Notes: a model not told the origin generated them from the sequence alone. Counted from the stretch's first letter, positions 44,591-55,122 are shown. The stretch is 64,000 bases of DNA from Trifolium pratense (GCF_020283565.1 NC_060064.1:11800337-11864336); one strand, 5' to 3'. Numbers and translations: made by a program.

Positions 44591-45572
44591 TGAAATCTGG
44601 CACGCAGTGAACACAATGCTGCACAAGATGCTATAGCACACGTTGCAGCACGACAGTCGCAGAACACAGTAAATAAATAAATAAATTGCAGAACAATAAA
44701 TAAGACAGGAAATTGTTAACCCAGTTCAGTGCAACGTCACCTACTCTGGGGGATACCAATCCAGGAATGAATCCACTATAATAGCTCTAGTTCAAAGCCC
44801 TCGACCAACACCCGGTACTTGACTTATCACCTAGACACTACCCGTGCAATCCTACCTAAGAACCTCTTAGATAATGAGACCCCGTCCCAAATTCCCTCTA
44901 ACAACACGCACTATGTTGCTGTCAATAATAACGATAAGGATGGAGACACTCTCCTAGAAACTAGACCACACTCTTGCTTAAAAGCTTATGAGTGAATCAC
45001 ACAAACTAACTCCGTGCTTAAAAGCTTAGGAGCAGCTTACAATAAACAACACAAACACAGTCCTAAACTTGCATCAAAACGATACAAGAAAGGCTCACAA
45101 AAGACACACACACTAAACCTTAAAACGCACGCTTTATGAAATACAAGGTTTAGAAATCGCAAGTTCAATAGCCTTGAGGCTTCACATATTTATAGTCTTC
45201 AATTGTCTTGATGTCCAAGTTAGGTCTTCAGACTTGTACAGCTGTGAGAATTGCGGCCAACCCTATATTATTTTCAGAAATATAATTCCTGTTGTTCCAA
45301 ACAAAAAAAAAACGCAAAAATATAATATAATTATATTTTTGTTTTAAATAACTTTCCTTTGACCGACTTCAATAAAACTTGCTGAGTAAGTCTCGTCTTG
45401 CCTAAACGCACGTGCCTGAATATATAATTGAAGCAAATCTTGGCTCAGATTTGAAATAAAAATTCTGCACGAAAAACAGAGCTTCAGGATGCTGTACTAT
45501 AATGCTACAGCATCTCAGTTCAGCATCTGGCTGGTTGGCTTTTGCAAAATGTAGCCAATCAAAACACCAACA
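44591..45572 (-). repeat. 5' LTR of Sirevirus-type element (982 bp)
   Basis: Carries the element's promoter. It is apparently identical to 35527-36508 and flanked on its outer side by CCATT (45573-45577). Confidence 0.95.
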
Positions 45573-45577
45573 CCATT

Positions 45578-47952
45578 GAAGATTACTTCTCAAGAACACT
45601 GGCAATTGCGAACAAGATGACCAGTCATGGTGAAAATATTACTCAGAGCACAATAGTTGAAAAGATCTTGCATTCTTTAACATCAAGATTCAATTATGTG
45701 GTTTGCTCTATTGAGGAGTCAAATGATACAACAACAATGACAGTTGATCAATTGCAGAGCAGCTTACTTGTTCAAGAACAAAGAATGAAGATCAAAAGGA
45801 TGAACAAGAACAAATTCTCAAAGTCTCTGATGGTGGAAGAGGATATGGTGGTAGAGGAGAGAATTCATATGGAAGAGGTCGTGGTAGAAGCAGGGGACGT
45901 GGTGGAAGAGGTACAAAATTCAATAAAGACTCTGTTGAAATGCTTTAAGTGTTACAAGCTAGGTCACTTTCAAGCTAATTGTCCTAGCTGGGAAGAAGAC
46001 AATGCAAATATGCTCAGTTTGATGAAGAAGAAATTTTGTCTATGGCTCAAGAAACAAAATCCAAAGATCCTCAAGAGTCTGATACAAAAAATGAATTATG
46101 GTTTTTGGATTCAGGTTGCAACAATCATGTGGTTGGAAATAATAATTGGCTATTTGAATATGATGACACCTTCAAAGATTCAGTAAAATTGGATGATGAC
46201 TCAAAGATGGTAGTTGAAGGAAAAGGTAACTTGAAATTACACATTGAAGGTTTTACTCAAGTTCTTACAAATGTATTATTTACCTGGTTTAAAGAACAAT
46301 CTATTAAGTATGAGCCAATTACAACAGAAAAATCTAATTGTCATCTTCAAAAATAACACCTGCAAAGTCTTTCATGAAGAGAAAGACTTGATTATGGCCA
46401 CACATATGACCTTGAATAGGATGTTTGTGATTAAAGCACCAGTTATAGTCCCTCACTGCATGAAAATTTCAAAAGAAAATGATGCTACTCTATGGCACCA
46501 GAGACATGGCCACCTAAGTTTCAAAGAAATGAATGTGTTACCTCAAAAGGAAATGGTCACTAGCTTACCAAAATTGAAGGAACCTAATGAAAGATGCTCA
46601 AACTGTATGAAAGACAAACAACAGAAGCAAACTGTACCAAAGAATAGCTCATGGAGAGCTAGTATTAAATTGGAACTAGTTCACTCAGATATATGTGGAC
46701 CAATCAACCCTGAACAAATGGAAAGAAGAGATATTTCATCACCTTCACTGATGACTTGAGCAGAAAAACATGGATCTACTTCATGAATGAAAAATCAGAG
46801 GCACTAGCTATGTTCAACAAATTTAAGGCAATGGTTGAGAATGAATCAAAGCAGATGATTCAATGTCCGAGAACAAATACGGGAGGTGAATATACTTCAA
46901 CTGCTTTCAATGAATTTTGTGACCTTCATGGAATAAAAAGACAACTCACAGCTGCTTACACTCTTCATCAAAATGGAGTATCTGAAAGGAAAAACAGAAC
47001 CATGATGAATATGGTTAGATGCATGATCAATGAGAAAAATGTTCCTAAGACATTTTGGCCTAAAACAGTAAATTGGTCTGTGCATATACTAAACAGATGC
47101 CCTACTTTTGCAGTAAAAGATGTAACATCAGAAGAAGCCTGAAGTGGAATCAAGCCATCAATAACTCATTTCAAAAATTTTGGTTGTATGCTTATGTACA
47201 TGTACCAGACAATCTGAGAAAAAAGCTAGACGACAAGAGCACAACATGCATTCACTTAGTCATAAGTGAAGAATCAAAGGCATATAAACTTTATGATGCT
47301 CATTAAATTATCAAAGATGCTAAAAAATCCAATATAAACAATCACAGTGAAAATGCAAATGAAGTAGAAGAACATGCTAGTAATGCTCATACTGAAGATA
47401 TGGATCTAGTTGTACCTGATTCAGAAGAAGAAAATGTCATTGATGAAAATGGATTAGGGAAAAGAGTATCTAAGTAATCTGGCTATCTCAATGACTATGA
47501 AACTGGAGACTATGAAACTGGTGAAAGACAGTCAAGCTTTCTTTAGTCCAAGTGAAGATCCTATAACATACAGTGAAGCAACTATAAGCATGAGGTATGG
47601 AAACAAGCTATGGACACTGAAATTGCAGAAATTGAAAGCAATGACACTTGGGAACTGACAAGTTTACCTCTTGGAGCAAAGAAAATTAGAGTCAAATGGA
47701 TATACAAGACAAAATATAATGAGCAAGGAAAAATTGAAAAACACAAAGCAAGATTGGTAGCTAAAGGCTACTCTCAGCAACATGGTATTGATTACAATGA
47801 AGTATTTGCTTCTGTGGCCAGATGGGATACTATAAGGACTATACTAGCTATAGCAGCTAAAAACTGGTATGTGTTTCAACTTGATGTGAAAAGTGTCTTT
47901 CTACATGGTGAACTAGATGAGGAAGTATATGTGGAGCAACCATTAGGCTATT
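45578..47952 (+). pseudogene. Host copia element, gag remainder to reverse transcriptase
   Basis: Continuation of 35206-35526. The frame reads NTIEDYFSRTLAIANKM, the CCHC knuckle CFKCYKLGHFQANC, protease ELWFLDSGCNNHVVG, integrase finger LWHQRHGHLSF and core (ELVHSDICGPI, YTLHQNGVSERKN), then reverse transcriptase ([40 protein letters not shown]). Several frameshifts and stops occur (near 46010, 46360, 46740, 47142, 47480). It ends before the YVDD box, so the 3' part of pol is gone. The layout is Tnt1-like. Confidence 0.9.
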
Positions 47953-48704
47953 AGAGGCATAAGAAAGATGTGAAGTGAGTTGGACACCACACTTTTAACC
48001 CAAAATCTTAAGGTGTTAGATATATGGGTCCTCTCACTTATAAAATGTTCAACCTCCACTTTTCTAAGCAATGTGAGACTTGACCACTCACACTTGCCAC
48101 AATATTTTTGGTAACATTTATGTCATTTTTTTTTTTGAGAATGGTAACATTTATGTCATTTATCTATCAAAATATGCGCATGTTAGTCCTTTTTATAATT
48201 TTTTAAATTAAAAAAATGCTAAAATATACTTTTATTAATAATTTTAATTTTAAAATATTTTCTTTTTTAAAATTTTTAAAATATTTTCTAATTAATTAAA
48301 AATAAAGAAATTCATGAACTTCATCTCATGTTCATCTTATCCTACTCGAATGGTCAACATTTACAAAATTAATAATTATACACAGAAAATACACCGTTCA
48401 CAAAAATAACACAGCTCCACAACTGATTTGAATAACCTTAATTCCTAATTTTCTAATCAAATCTTCATTTCCTGACACAGTTTTCAAATCAAAATTTAAT
48501 TTAAAAATTAATTATATACTAGTAATATATAAACACAAAATTCAAAACAATTACACAACTTTCTTTGCCAACCGAATCACTGCATTGGACTAACAAAATT
48601 TGGTTCAACCAAATCTTTTTTTGACTTTATCCATGATTTGAAAAATAAACTCTAGTATACAAATACCAAACATTGCATGTGCATGCTAGAAAAATTGACT
48701 ATGC
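47953..48704. other. Possible LTR remnant, then AT-rich DNA
   Basis: GTTGGACACCACACTTTTAA...CTCTCACTTATAAAATG...AATGTGAGACTTG (about 47975-48080) has the look of a retrotransposon LTR or leader with a TATA-like TATAAAA, perhaps from the host copia. The remainder is AT-rich with no gene. Confidence 0.4.
48109..48161 (-). repeat. Short tail insertion with 20-bp direct repeat
   Basis: A perfect 20-bp repeat (TGGTAACATTTATGTCATTT) at 48109-48128 and 48142-48161 brackets TTTTTTTTGAGAA, i.e. TTCTC plus A-run on the minus strand. Confidence 0.82.
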
Positions 48705-50111
48705 CTACAATTTAGAATTACAAAACATCTCTCTAATGTCATCATAAAAAAATTTCTTAAAACTATCCATACAAGATGCCTCTAAAGAAATAGCCACCAC
48801 AATACCACCACCATTATTATTATTATTCATAATGAATGCCTTTCCTTCTGAATCCATAAATCCTGGTCCAAAATAAATAGGTTCTCCCAATCCAAAATTT
48901 GCATCCTTATACGAAAAATTCATCCAACTTACAACAAAAAGATTTGGGTTCCCCTTATATTGTCCCTTACACACACTCTTTGCCGGATAGTGAAAATTAT
49001 ACCTCAACAAATCCATGTTCTTCTCGTTATCTATGTAATTAAGTGCGGACGTTGCATATTCCCCTGTCACCCTTTCAACTGCTTTCTTAACATCCTCAAC
49101 TGCATCCCCCAAAGGTTTGCAAATAAGATCATTGAAGGAACGAGTTGGTGTCACAGTTGGAAATGCTGCATTACCAACATAACCATTAGGAAGCGGCGGT
49201 TGTAAACGATTTCTACAATTAACCAGCGTGGACAACCTCGTTTGTTGATCATTATTTCCTATGTAGCGTGCTTTGGTAACACTCTTCCAAAGATGTCCTG
49301 CAATAACCTCAAAAGTTGAATAAGGTTTTGTCCTATGGACATCTTTGGAGGTGGATTGAAAACTCACGCGAGAACTAGCTTTTTTCTTGAGCTTCGAAAC
49401 TTGTTCTCTGGTGAGTTTCACAATCACAACACTCACTTCTCTATTGCCATTCAAATCACTACCCACCCAAATAGGAGGCGCGTCAAATTCACGGTGCTGC
49501 CAACGCAAGGACGAAAAATGTGTTAGTTTACGCGAATTTAACAAGGTACGATCATGACACGGAAATTCATTTGGGTCCAAAGTCTCCCCACGCGCAAGCT
49601 TAGCCCATGCATTCATAAAATGCATGGTTGCAGTTCCATCAGTGGCGGCTCGACATAAAGCAACACCTAATGTAAAACCGCCACATTGAAACCTCGTTAG
49701 TTGCACAGCCAATAAGGGAATATCTTCAAGAGGAAGATTGTAATCAATGTTTGGTATGAGTTGTGACACCAAATTAGTTGGTACAAAATCACCCAATTGA
49801 TTCAAACCGGTTAATTCTTCACATTTGGCTTCTAAAAAAAGTGCTCCTTTGGCATTGCAATGAATTTCCCATCTTCCATCTTTGATCCAACTCAACCTTC
49901 CAGCTAGTGGATAGTAAATAACCAAAGCTTGGCTAAGAGAGTTTTGAAGTATTTCAAGGAAGGTTGAATTGTTGTTGTGATTATGTGGTTTGTAGACATA
50001 AAGGAGAGGAGCATGAGTACGAAGCTTGATTTGTTCACATATTGAGTAGAGTTTTGGATTAGGGGTTTGTTTAGAGGGGATGATAGTTGAATGAGATTCA
50101 ATACTCACCAT
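48705..50111 (-). CDS. BAHD-family acyltransferase, spermidine hydroxycinnamoyl transferase-like, 468 aa
   Basis: A single open exon from ATG at 50111 to a stop at 48705, of normal BAHD length. BAHD enzymes move acyl groups from CoA thioesters to alcohols or amines in the cytosol. The N-terminal half (LYVYKPHN, LSQALVIYYPLAGRL, GRWEIHCNAKGALFLEA) and overall pattern fit the spermidine hydroxycinnamoyl transferase clade. The HxxxD motif reads RAATD (residues 154-158, within CRAATDGTATMHF), so the catalytic His is replaced by Arg. The DFGWG motif reads NFGLG (405-409). With both signature motifs altered in an otherwise intact frame, this may be a non-catalytic or re-specialised member. A TTTAAAAG TATA-like box lies about 45 bp before the ATG. 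A broken partial copy is at 22085-22535. Confidence 0.92.
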   Translation of the reverse strand: MVSIESHSTIIPSKQTPNPKLYSICEQIKLRTHAPLLYVYKPHNHNNNSTFLEILQNSLSQALVIYYPLAGRLSWIKDGRWEIHCNAKGALFLEAKCEELTGLNQLGDFVPTNLVSQLIPNIDYNLPLEDIPLLAVQLTRFQCGGFTLGVALCRAATDGTATMHFMNAWAKLARGETLDPNEFPCHDRTLLNSRKLTHFSSLRWQHREFDAPPIWVGSDLNGNREVSVVIVKLTREQVSKLKKKASSRVSFQSTSKDVHRTKPYSTFEVIAGHLWKSVTKARYIGNNDQQTRLSTLVNCRNRLQPPLPNGYVGNAAFPTVTPTRSFNDLICKPLGDAVEDVKKAVERVTGEYATSALNYIDNEKNMDLLRYNFHYPAKSVCKGQYKGNPNLFVVSWMNFSYKDANFGLGEPIYFGPGFMDSEGKAFIMNNNNNGGGIVVAISLEASCMDSFKKFFYDDIREMFCNSKL

Positions 50112-50429
50112 GTTTAATTTGATGTTTTCTTGAGAGTTATGGCTGTCTTTGTAGCCTTTTAAAGAACTTAGTTAGTCTCATGTTGATGTCATATAACATA
50201 ACAACGTAAGCAATTAGGTGTATGAATATCTTCTTTTGTTTTTAACTTATTTAATTTAGAATATTCTTAAAAAGATAAATTGAGAAATACAAAATTTAAT
50301 TCATTTTTGCAACTTTGCCGTCTTTGATTTGGATTTCACCTCTGCAAAATTATGAACAGTTGTGGTTTGAAAATAGGCACACATGAAGAGAATACAGAGT
50401 CGAATTGTTAACTATATAGTGTTAAATAA
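50112..50429. other. Promoter-side flank of the BAHD gene
   Basis: AT-rich upstream DNA with no other gene. The solo LTR at 50435 marks its outer limit. Confidence 0.45.
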
Positions 50430-50434
50430 ATTTT

Positions 50435-50855
50435 TGTTCTGGACTGGGCTTGAGCCCAATAGCAGAGGAAGATCTGTGGGTCAACTAGCATGAGCCCAAT
50501 TGAGGAGCAGCCCACGACAGACACTCATGCACCAACGGTCTCAATGCCCGACATATTGTAACGGTCGTTCACGGGAATGATGAGCATTAACTGCCCATCA
50601 TTGCTTTCCAGCCGTTTTCCGGCAGCCACTTGATAACCATTAATGTCATCAAGGGTCTTGGCCCAGCGCTGAAGGCTATATATACCCAGCTTACTACCAT
50701 TCACAAGGTATGTATAATTTCATCAGAGAAAACCTTCACTCCACACTTAACTGACTTGAGCGTCGGAGTGCCCAGGTACACAACCACTCCGTTTCACCGA
50801 AGGCATCAACAGAACAAACGCCGGCACGATCATCCTTTCTGATCAGCTAAGATCA
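50435..50855 (+). mobile_element. Solo LTR with 5-bp target duplication
   Basis: It starts TGTTCTGGACTGGGC and ends ...TGATCAGCTAAGATCA, with the duplication ATTTT at 50430-50434 and 50856-50860. A TATA-like GCTATATATACCC lies near 50675 and the transcript-end-like part contains GAGCGTCGGAGTGCC, common in gypsy-type LTRs. No internal region remains, as after LTR-LTR recombination. Confidence 0.85.
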
Positions 50856-50860
50856 ATTTT

Positions 50861-51213
50861 GTTTCGTATGTAAATATTTTAAATTTTAGTTTTACTCACT
50901 TTAAGAAAATTTGGCGAATTTGAGTTCTTCAAATGCTATGCGTCAGAATTTTGATCTATGATACTCAACTCATTTGTATTCTTCATATTTTTTAATGAGT
51001 TTTTATAGTATTCATGATGTTTATAATACTCTGTATTATTAAAATTTGTCCACAAATATTTATAATTTTTTAACAAATTTTAAGTGTAAAAAAATTGAAA
51101 ATTTATATTTAATTTTGTATTAAACATGACCGCAAAAAATAATCAAATTTTTTCTCAAAAAATAACTTTTGTATTCTTAAAAAGAAAACATATTTGTATC
51201 CAATATGTATCAG

Positions 51214-51252
<39 letters not shown>
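50861..51252. other. AT-rich stretch with (TA)n
   Basis: No gene. A TA-dinucleotide run occupies about 51217-51252, abutting the foldback MITE. Confidence 0.5.
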
Positions 51253-51254
<2 letters not shown>

Positions 51255-51612
51255 AACTAGTTTGACACCAAATGTTACACCTCTCAATAACGTTTTAACC
51301 GATATAAATTTTATAAAATCCACCGTTGGATTGAAAGTTTACATCATATAGATCATTTGTGTAAAATTTCAAATAAATCCAAAATCATTTGATATGTTAT
51401 TGAGATACATCAAAATTAACGGTTTTTGTATTTTTTTAAATGCCGTTAATCTTTATGTGTCTCAATAGCATATCAAATGATTTTGGATTTGCCTGAAATT
51501 TTACACAAATGATCTATATGATGTAAACTTTCAATCCAACGGTGGATTTTATAAAATTTATATCGGTTAAAACGTTATTGAGAGGTGTAACATTTGGTGT
51601 CAAACTAGTTGG
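51253..51612. mobile_element. Foldback MITE with ~160-bp arms
   Basis: CCAACTAGTTTGACACC...TTACACCTCTCAATAACG is mirrored by CGTTATTGAGAGGTGTAA...GGTGTCAAACTAGTTGG, leaving a short centre around GTATTTTTTTAAATG. It lies between two (TA)n runs (51217-51252 and 51633-51709). Its inner arm shares ATTTGATATGTTATTGAGA with the element at 14510-14880. Confidence 0.85.
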
Positions 51613-51628
51613 TGTCAACGGATCCTGA

Positions 51629-51632
<4 letters not shown>

Positions 51633-51709
<77 letters not shown>
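51633..51709. repeat. (TA)n microsatellite
   Basis: About 38 TA repeats. Together with the run at 51217-51252 it suggests that the foldback MITE inserted in or seeded a TA tract. Confidence 0.95.
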
Positions 51710-51712
<3 letters not shown>

Positions 51713-52461
51713 CTTTATTACTATATATTAATAAAGAATGGAGCAATACATATTTCTTTTATGTGATTTGTTTCAAATATATGTAATTGCAAACACACAA
51801 CTTGAAACTTACAAACACAAATGTGAAATTGTGGACTCGAATTCGGGTGAAAATATTTAACCTAATAATATTAGAATTGGCATTTGAACTAAACTTTATA
51901 GTCTCATATTCTTACATGCATGTATTTTACATGCATATACGTTTTATCATAAATTTTGGGTAAATAGTTTTTTACTCTCTGCCATTTGTTTTATTTTTTT
52001 TTAGATTTCACTTCTGCAATGTGAAGATTCTCTCCTTTTACCCTTTTACTGCACAACTTGGCACATGATCTTAGAAATGGGTATGACTATACCATGTAGA
52101 TGGCGTGGCAGGTACACGTGGAATTAATATAATTTATATTTATTTTTAATTGTCAACTCAGTAATGATTGTGAAATTATTATTTTTTAATAAAAAAAAGC
52201 TGAAAAGAAATGTATAATTTGTTAAAACCCAACCCATGTTGTCCTTCTTCTCATCTTCCAAACCTTCCATTGTTGTTTTCAACTTCTCAGCTCTCATTCT
52301 TTCCTCTGCTTCTTCTCCTGCTTTCAATTCCTTCTTCTCCTTGATGTGTGGTTTGGGATGATGAACTAGATGATGTTGCTGTGAAGAATGGAAAGCAAAA
52401 AATTGCAACAAATGACAACTATGAAATGATGATGGAAATTTGCAAGGAATTTGGCAAGGAG

Positions 52462-52569
52462 TTTGGGAAGAAAATTTGGCAAAGAATTTGGCAAGGAAAT
52501 TAGGAAGAAGTTGAGTTTGGGAAGAAAATTTGGCAAAGAATTTGGCAAGGAAATTAGGAAGAAGTTGAG
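52462..52569. repeat. Two perfect 54-bp tandem repeats
   Basis: The unit from TTTGGGAAGAAAATTTGGC to GGAAGAAGTTGAG occurs twice in tandem, and shorter GGCAAGGAATTTGGCAAGGA relatives lie to the left. Because 54 is a multiple of three, both strands keep open frames, but the frames are low-complexity and I do not call a gene. Confidence 0.85.
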
Positions 52570-52623
52570 TCAATGTGTAATGGTTGCAATAATGATGTCT
52601 TTGATTTGGTTTGATATCACCTA

Positions 52624-52770
52624 CTCCCTCCGGTCCTTAATATAAGAGAAGATTTGTTTTTTAGATTCATTGATAATTTAATGTATCTGACTTATAATAT
52701 AGACTAGATACATTAAATTTTCAATGAATTTAAAAAACATACTTTCTCTTATATTAAGGTCGGGAGGGAG
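52624..52770. mobile_element. Stowaway MITE (147 bp)
   Basis: Ends CTCCCTCCGGTCCTTAATATAAG and CTTATATTAAGGTCGGGAGGGAG form inverted repeats, flanked by TA on both sides (52622-52623 and 52771-52772), as in Tc1/mariner-derived Stowaway elements. Confidence 0.92.
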
Positions 52771-53479
52771 TACAAGTCAATGAAATAGGTAGTTTATTAT
52801 AAGGTCATATGGTTTGACTTTTTGAGTGTTATGTACTAAACTACTAATCACTAGTATGGTTTATGATGTATCAAACGGTTGTATTACAATTTTATTAAGG
52901 AATGAAATATTTGGTTTACTTATTTTCAAAAATTTGGTTTGGTATTACAACTTTATTAAAGCTTACAATTTTTGCATATTTCAAAAATAGAAATCTCCTC
53001 ACAAACTCAGTTTCTTTCGTCGTTTCCTTCTTCTTGTTTGCCGTTTCCTTCTTCTTCGTGTTCGTCAGTTTCATCTTCGTCTTCGATTCGTTCATCTTCG
53101 AGTCCATGTTCGCCGTTTCTGGGTTTACTTTGTCTTCTTCGATTCTTAATTTGGGGATTAGGGCAAAGTAATGTTACACGGATCAATAACAAAACACCAA
53201 CATTTTCTTTCTTTTAATTTACCGAATTTTTTTAAACAAAAAATAATAAATTAACTTAATAATTGACGTGACATTAAAAATTAAATCAAAATTCAGTAAA
53301 TTCTATTTGTACGTGTCACGTCAAGATTATGTCCATATCACTTGCCTTGTTGTGTAATCAAAAGTTAAAAGCAGAGAATCTTCATATTGCAGAGGTGAAA
53401 TCTCCAAAAAAAAATTGCAGAGAGTAAAGCAAAACTCGCCCATTTTACAAGGAGTGAAAAGCTTTAAAAAAATTCTTGT

Positions 53480-53635
53480 ATCCATATTGTACCCGCCTCA
53501 TAGTGCATAGACATGTGATATTGTACCCGCTTCATGAATGCATTGTGCATATTGTATCCGCTTCATGAGTGCATAGTCCGTATCATATCCATATTGATAT
53601 TGTACCCGCTTAATAGTGCATAGACATATATGACA
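53480..53635. repeat. Degenerate short tandem repeats
   Basis: Variants of ATATTGTACCCGCTTCATGAGTGCATAG recur four times with indels. No coding sequence. Confidence 0.7.
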
Positions 53636-53745
53636 TTTGATTTCTAGCTTCAATTGCGCAATTACAGCTTTCAACCTCCCGATATGAATAGACGATTGAG
53701 ATTATTTTTATTGTGTAAATGATTTTGATCGTCCGATCTTAAATT

Positions 53746-54431
53746 CAGGGCCGGCCCAACATACTGTGAGGCCTAAAACGAACATTAAAATTAGGCCTTT
53801 TATGTAAGATAAAAGCAAAATAAAAATTTAACTTTTTTTGGGAATTTTTTTTTAAAGTCGGTATTGCCTGGAAACAAGAACTTTCTCTCTGTAATGTCCT
53901 TTTGATTAGTAAATTAAAATAAATAAGAGTACAATGGTTAAAAAAATAAAACTCTGCACCTCTGCACAGTTTTGAACATGTGACCCTTTGTTAAAGATGT
54001 TTTCTTTTCCCCCCTCCCATGAATCTTTTATATCCCAAATATTCCAATTTTGTCCTTGCAGAAAAATTCGGTTCGCAGAAACCGAATTTTTTCTAGTATA
54101 AATTCAGAGTAAATTTTAGTTTTTAGAAACTGAAATTTGTTTTCAAGGCAAAAAAAAAACTTCGGTTTCTACGAACCGAAGTTTTTTCAAGGGCAAAATT
54201 GAAAATTCAAGGGGGATAAAAGATTCATGGGGGACGTGGGAAGAGAAAACATCTTTGTTAAATAACATTCCACACAGCCAGTTGAACTATATGCACAGTT
54301 TTAGGGCCTTTTTTAATATTAATAATATTTTTAACGTTATAAATTTGGGGCCTATTGGGCTATTAAAAAATTAAAATATTTTGGGGGTCTACAGCCCTAA
54401 CTTGGGTAGTTTTGAGCTTGGGCCGGTCCTG
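53746..54431. mobile_element. hAT element with 8-bp target duplication
   Basis: Ends CAGGGCCGGCCCAA and CAGGACCGGCCCAAGC in inverted orientation are flanked by perfect CTTAAATT copies (53738-53745 and 54432-54439). No transposase. A MULE MITE is nested at 53996-54253. Confidence 0.9.
53996..54253. mobile_element. MULE-type MITE with internal hairpins (copy 2), nested in a hAT
   Basis: GATGTTTTCTTTTCC...CCATGAATCTTTTAT is mirrored at the other end (ATAAAAGATTCATGG...GGAAGAGAAAACATC). TTTGTTAAA flanks it at 53987-53995 and 54254-54262. Three inner hairpins of the form TTCGGTTTCTACGAACCGAA match copy 1 at 11346-11600. Confidence 0.88.
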
Positions 54432-54439
54432 CTTAAATT

Positions 54440-55122
54440 AACAATTTAGATTTATTATCGTGTAAAATTGCGTAAATAGTGGACAACAAGCAATCCTGAT
54501 CCGACATATCTTAGGAAAACATTATATTTTCTCTGTCCTAAATTATAATAAAAAAAATCACACTTATAAAGAAAAGTAAAATATACTGATAAATTGGAAA
54601 TATGATTTTTTGTGTTTTTCTTGAAATAAATTTTATGGAAAAATGTAAACATAAGTTTTATTGATTAGTGATTATGAAAATAAAGTAGATCTTGAAAATG
54701 ATAAAAAATGATATTTTATTCTTATAATTTGTAACAAGAAAAAAAAAAAGATTTTTTGGTTTATAAATTGGAGCGGGGGAGTATATTGATTCTGTTGTTT
54801 TTACTAAGGATACTTCATTCATAAATAGATGAGTATAAAACATATGCATTGCTAACTTGTTAAGTGATGCACAAATTAACCTGTCTTCCACATGTAATAA
54901 TCCACCTATGTTTTTTTTTTTTTTTTTTTACAGTATTTCGTAAAAGATAAAAGAAAAGAGTTATAATTTTGGCACAAGAATTCTCGTGGAGTCTTCAAGC
55001 ATGTAGTACAATTATAATGTCCCTCGTCGATAATTATTAGAATTTTTATAATTTTAAACACTAGTCTATAATATATCACTTGTAAAAAGGTAGTACACCA
55101 TAACATTAATCAATAAGTAATA
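54440..55122. other. AT-rich intergenic stretch
   Basis: No coding sequence or clear element seen. Confidence 0.4.

Larger units (their letters stand above)
35527..45572 (-). mobile_element. Complete Sirevirus-type Ty1/copia retrotransposon (SIRE lineage)
   Basis: It has two 982-bp LTRs (TG...CA), a perfect 5-bp duplication CCATT (35522-35526 and 45573-45577), a primer-binding site, an uninterrupted gag-pol, an envelope-like ORF after pol and a cluster of polypurine tracts. This is the SIRE/Sirevirus layout. The coding strand is minus. I saw no difference between the LTRs when reading them side by side, and the gag-pol frame is open, so insertion should be recent. It sits inside the gag region of an older copia element. 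Confidence 0.97.
51956..53446. mobile_element. Candidate MULE-like element with ~75-bp inverted ends
   Basis: TTTACTCTCTGCC...TTAGATTTCACTTCTGCAATGTGAAGATTCTC at the left is mirrored at the right by GCAGAGAATCTTCATATTGCAGAGGTGAAATCTCC...GCAGAGAGTAAAGC. I could not read a target duplication. The interior holds a 54-bp tandem repeat (52462-52569), a Stowaway MITE and TTC-rich low-complexity DNA near 53010-53140. No transposase is seen; the internal sequence may be captured gene DNA. Confidence 0.55.

Noticed and set aside
48960..49526. Plus-strand frames inside the BAHD gene
   Set aside because: Antisense shadows of the minus-strand coding sequence.
52124..52645. Genes on both strands around the 54-bp repeats
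   Set aside because: Low-complexity frames kept open by a repeat whose length is a multiple of three; no family resemblance and no supporting signals.
53388..53420. Another short tail insertion (ATTGCAGAG repeated around an A-run)
   Set aside because: The same sequence is mirrored in the opposite inverted end at 51990-52010, so it belongs to that terminal repeat.
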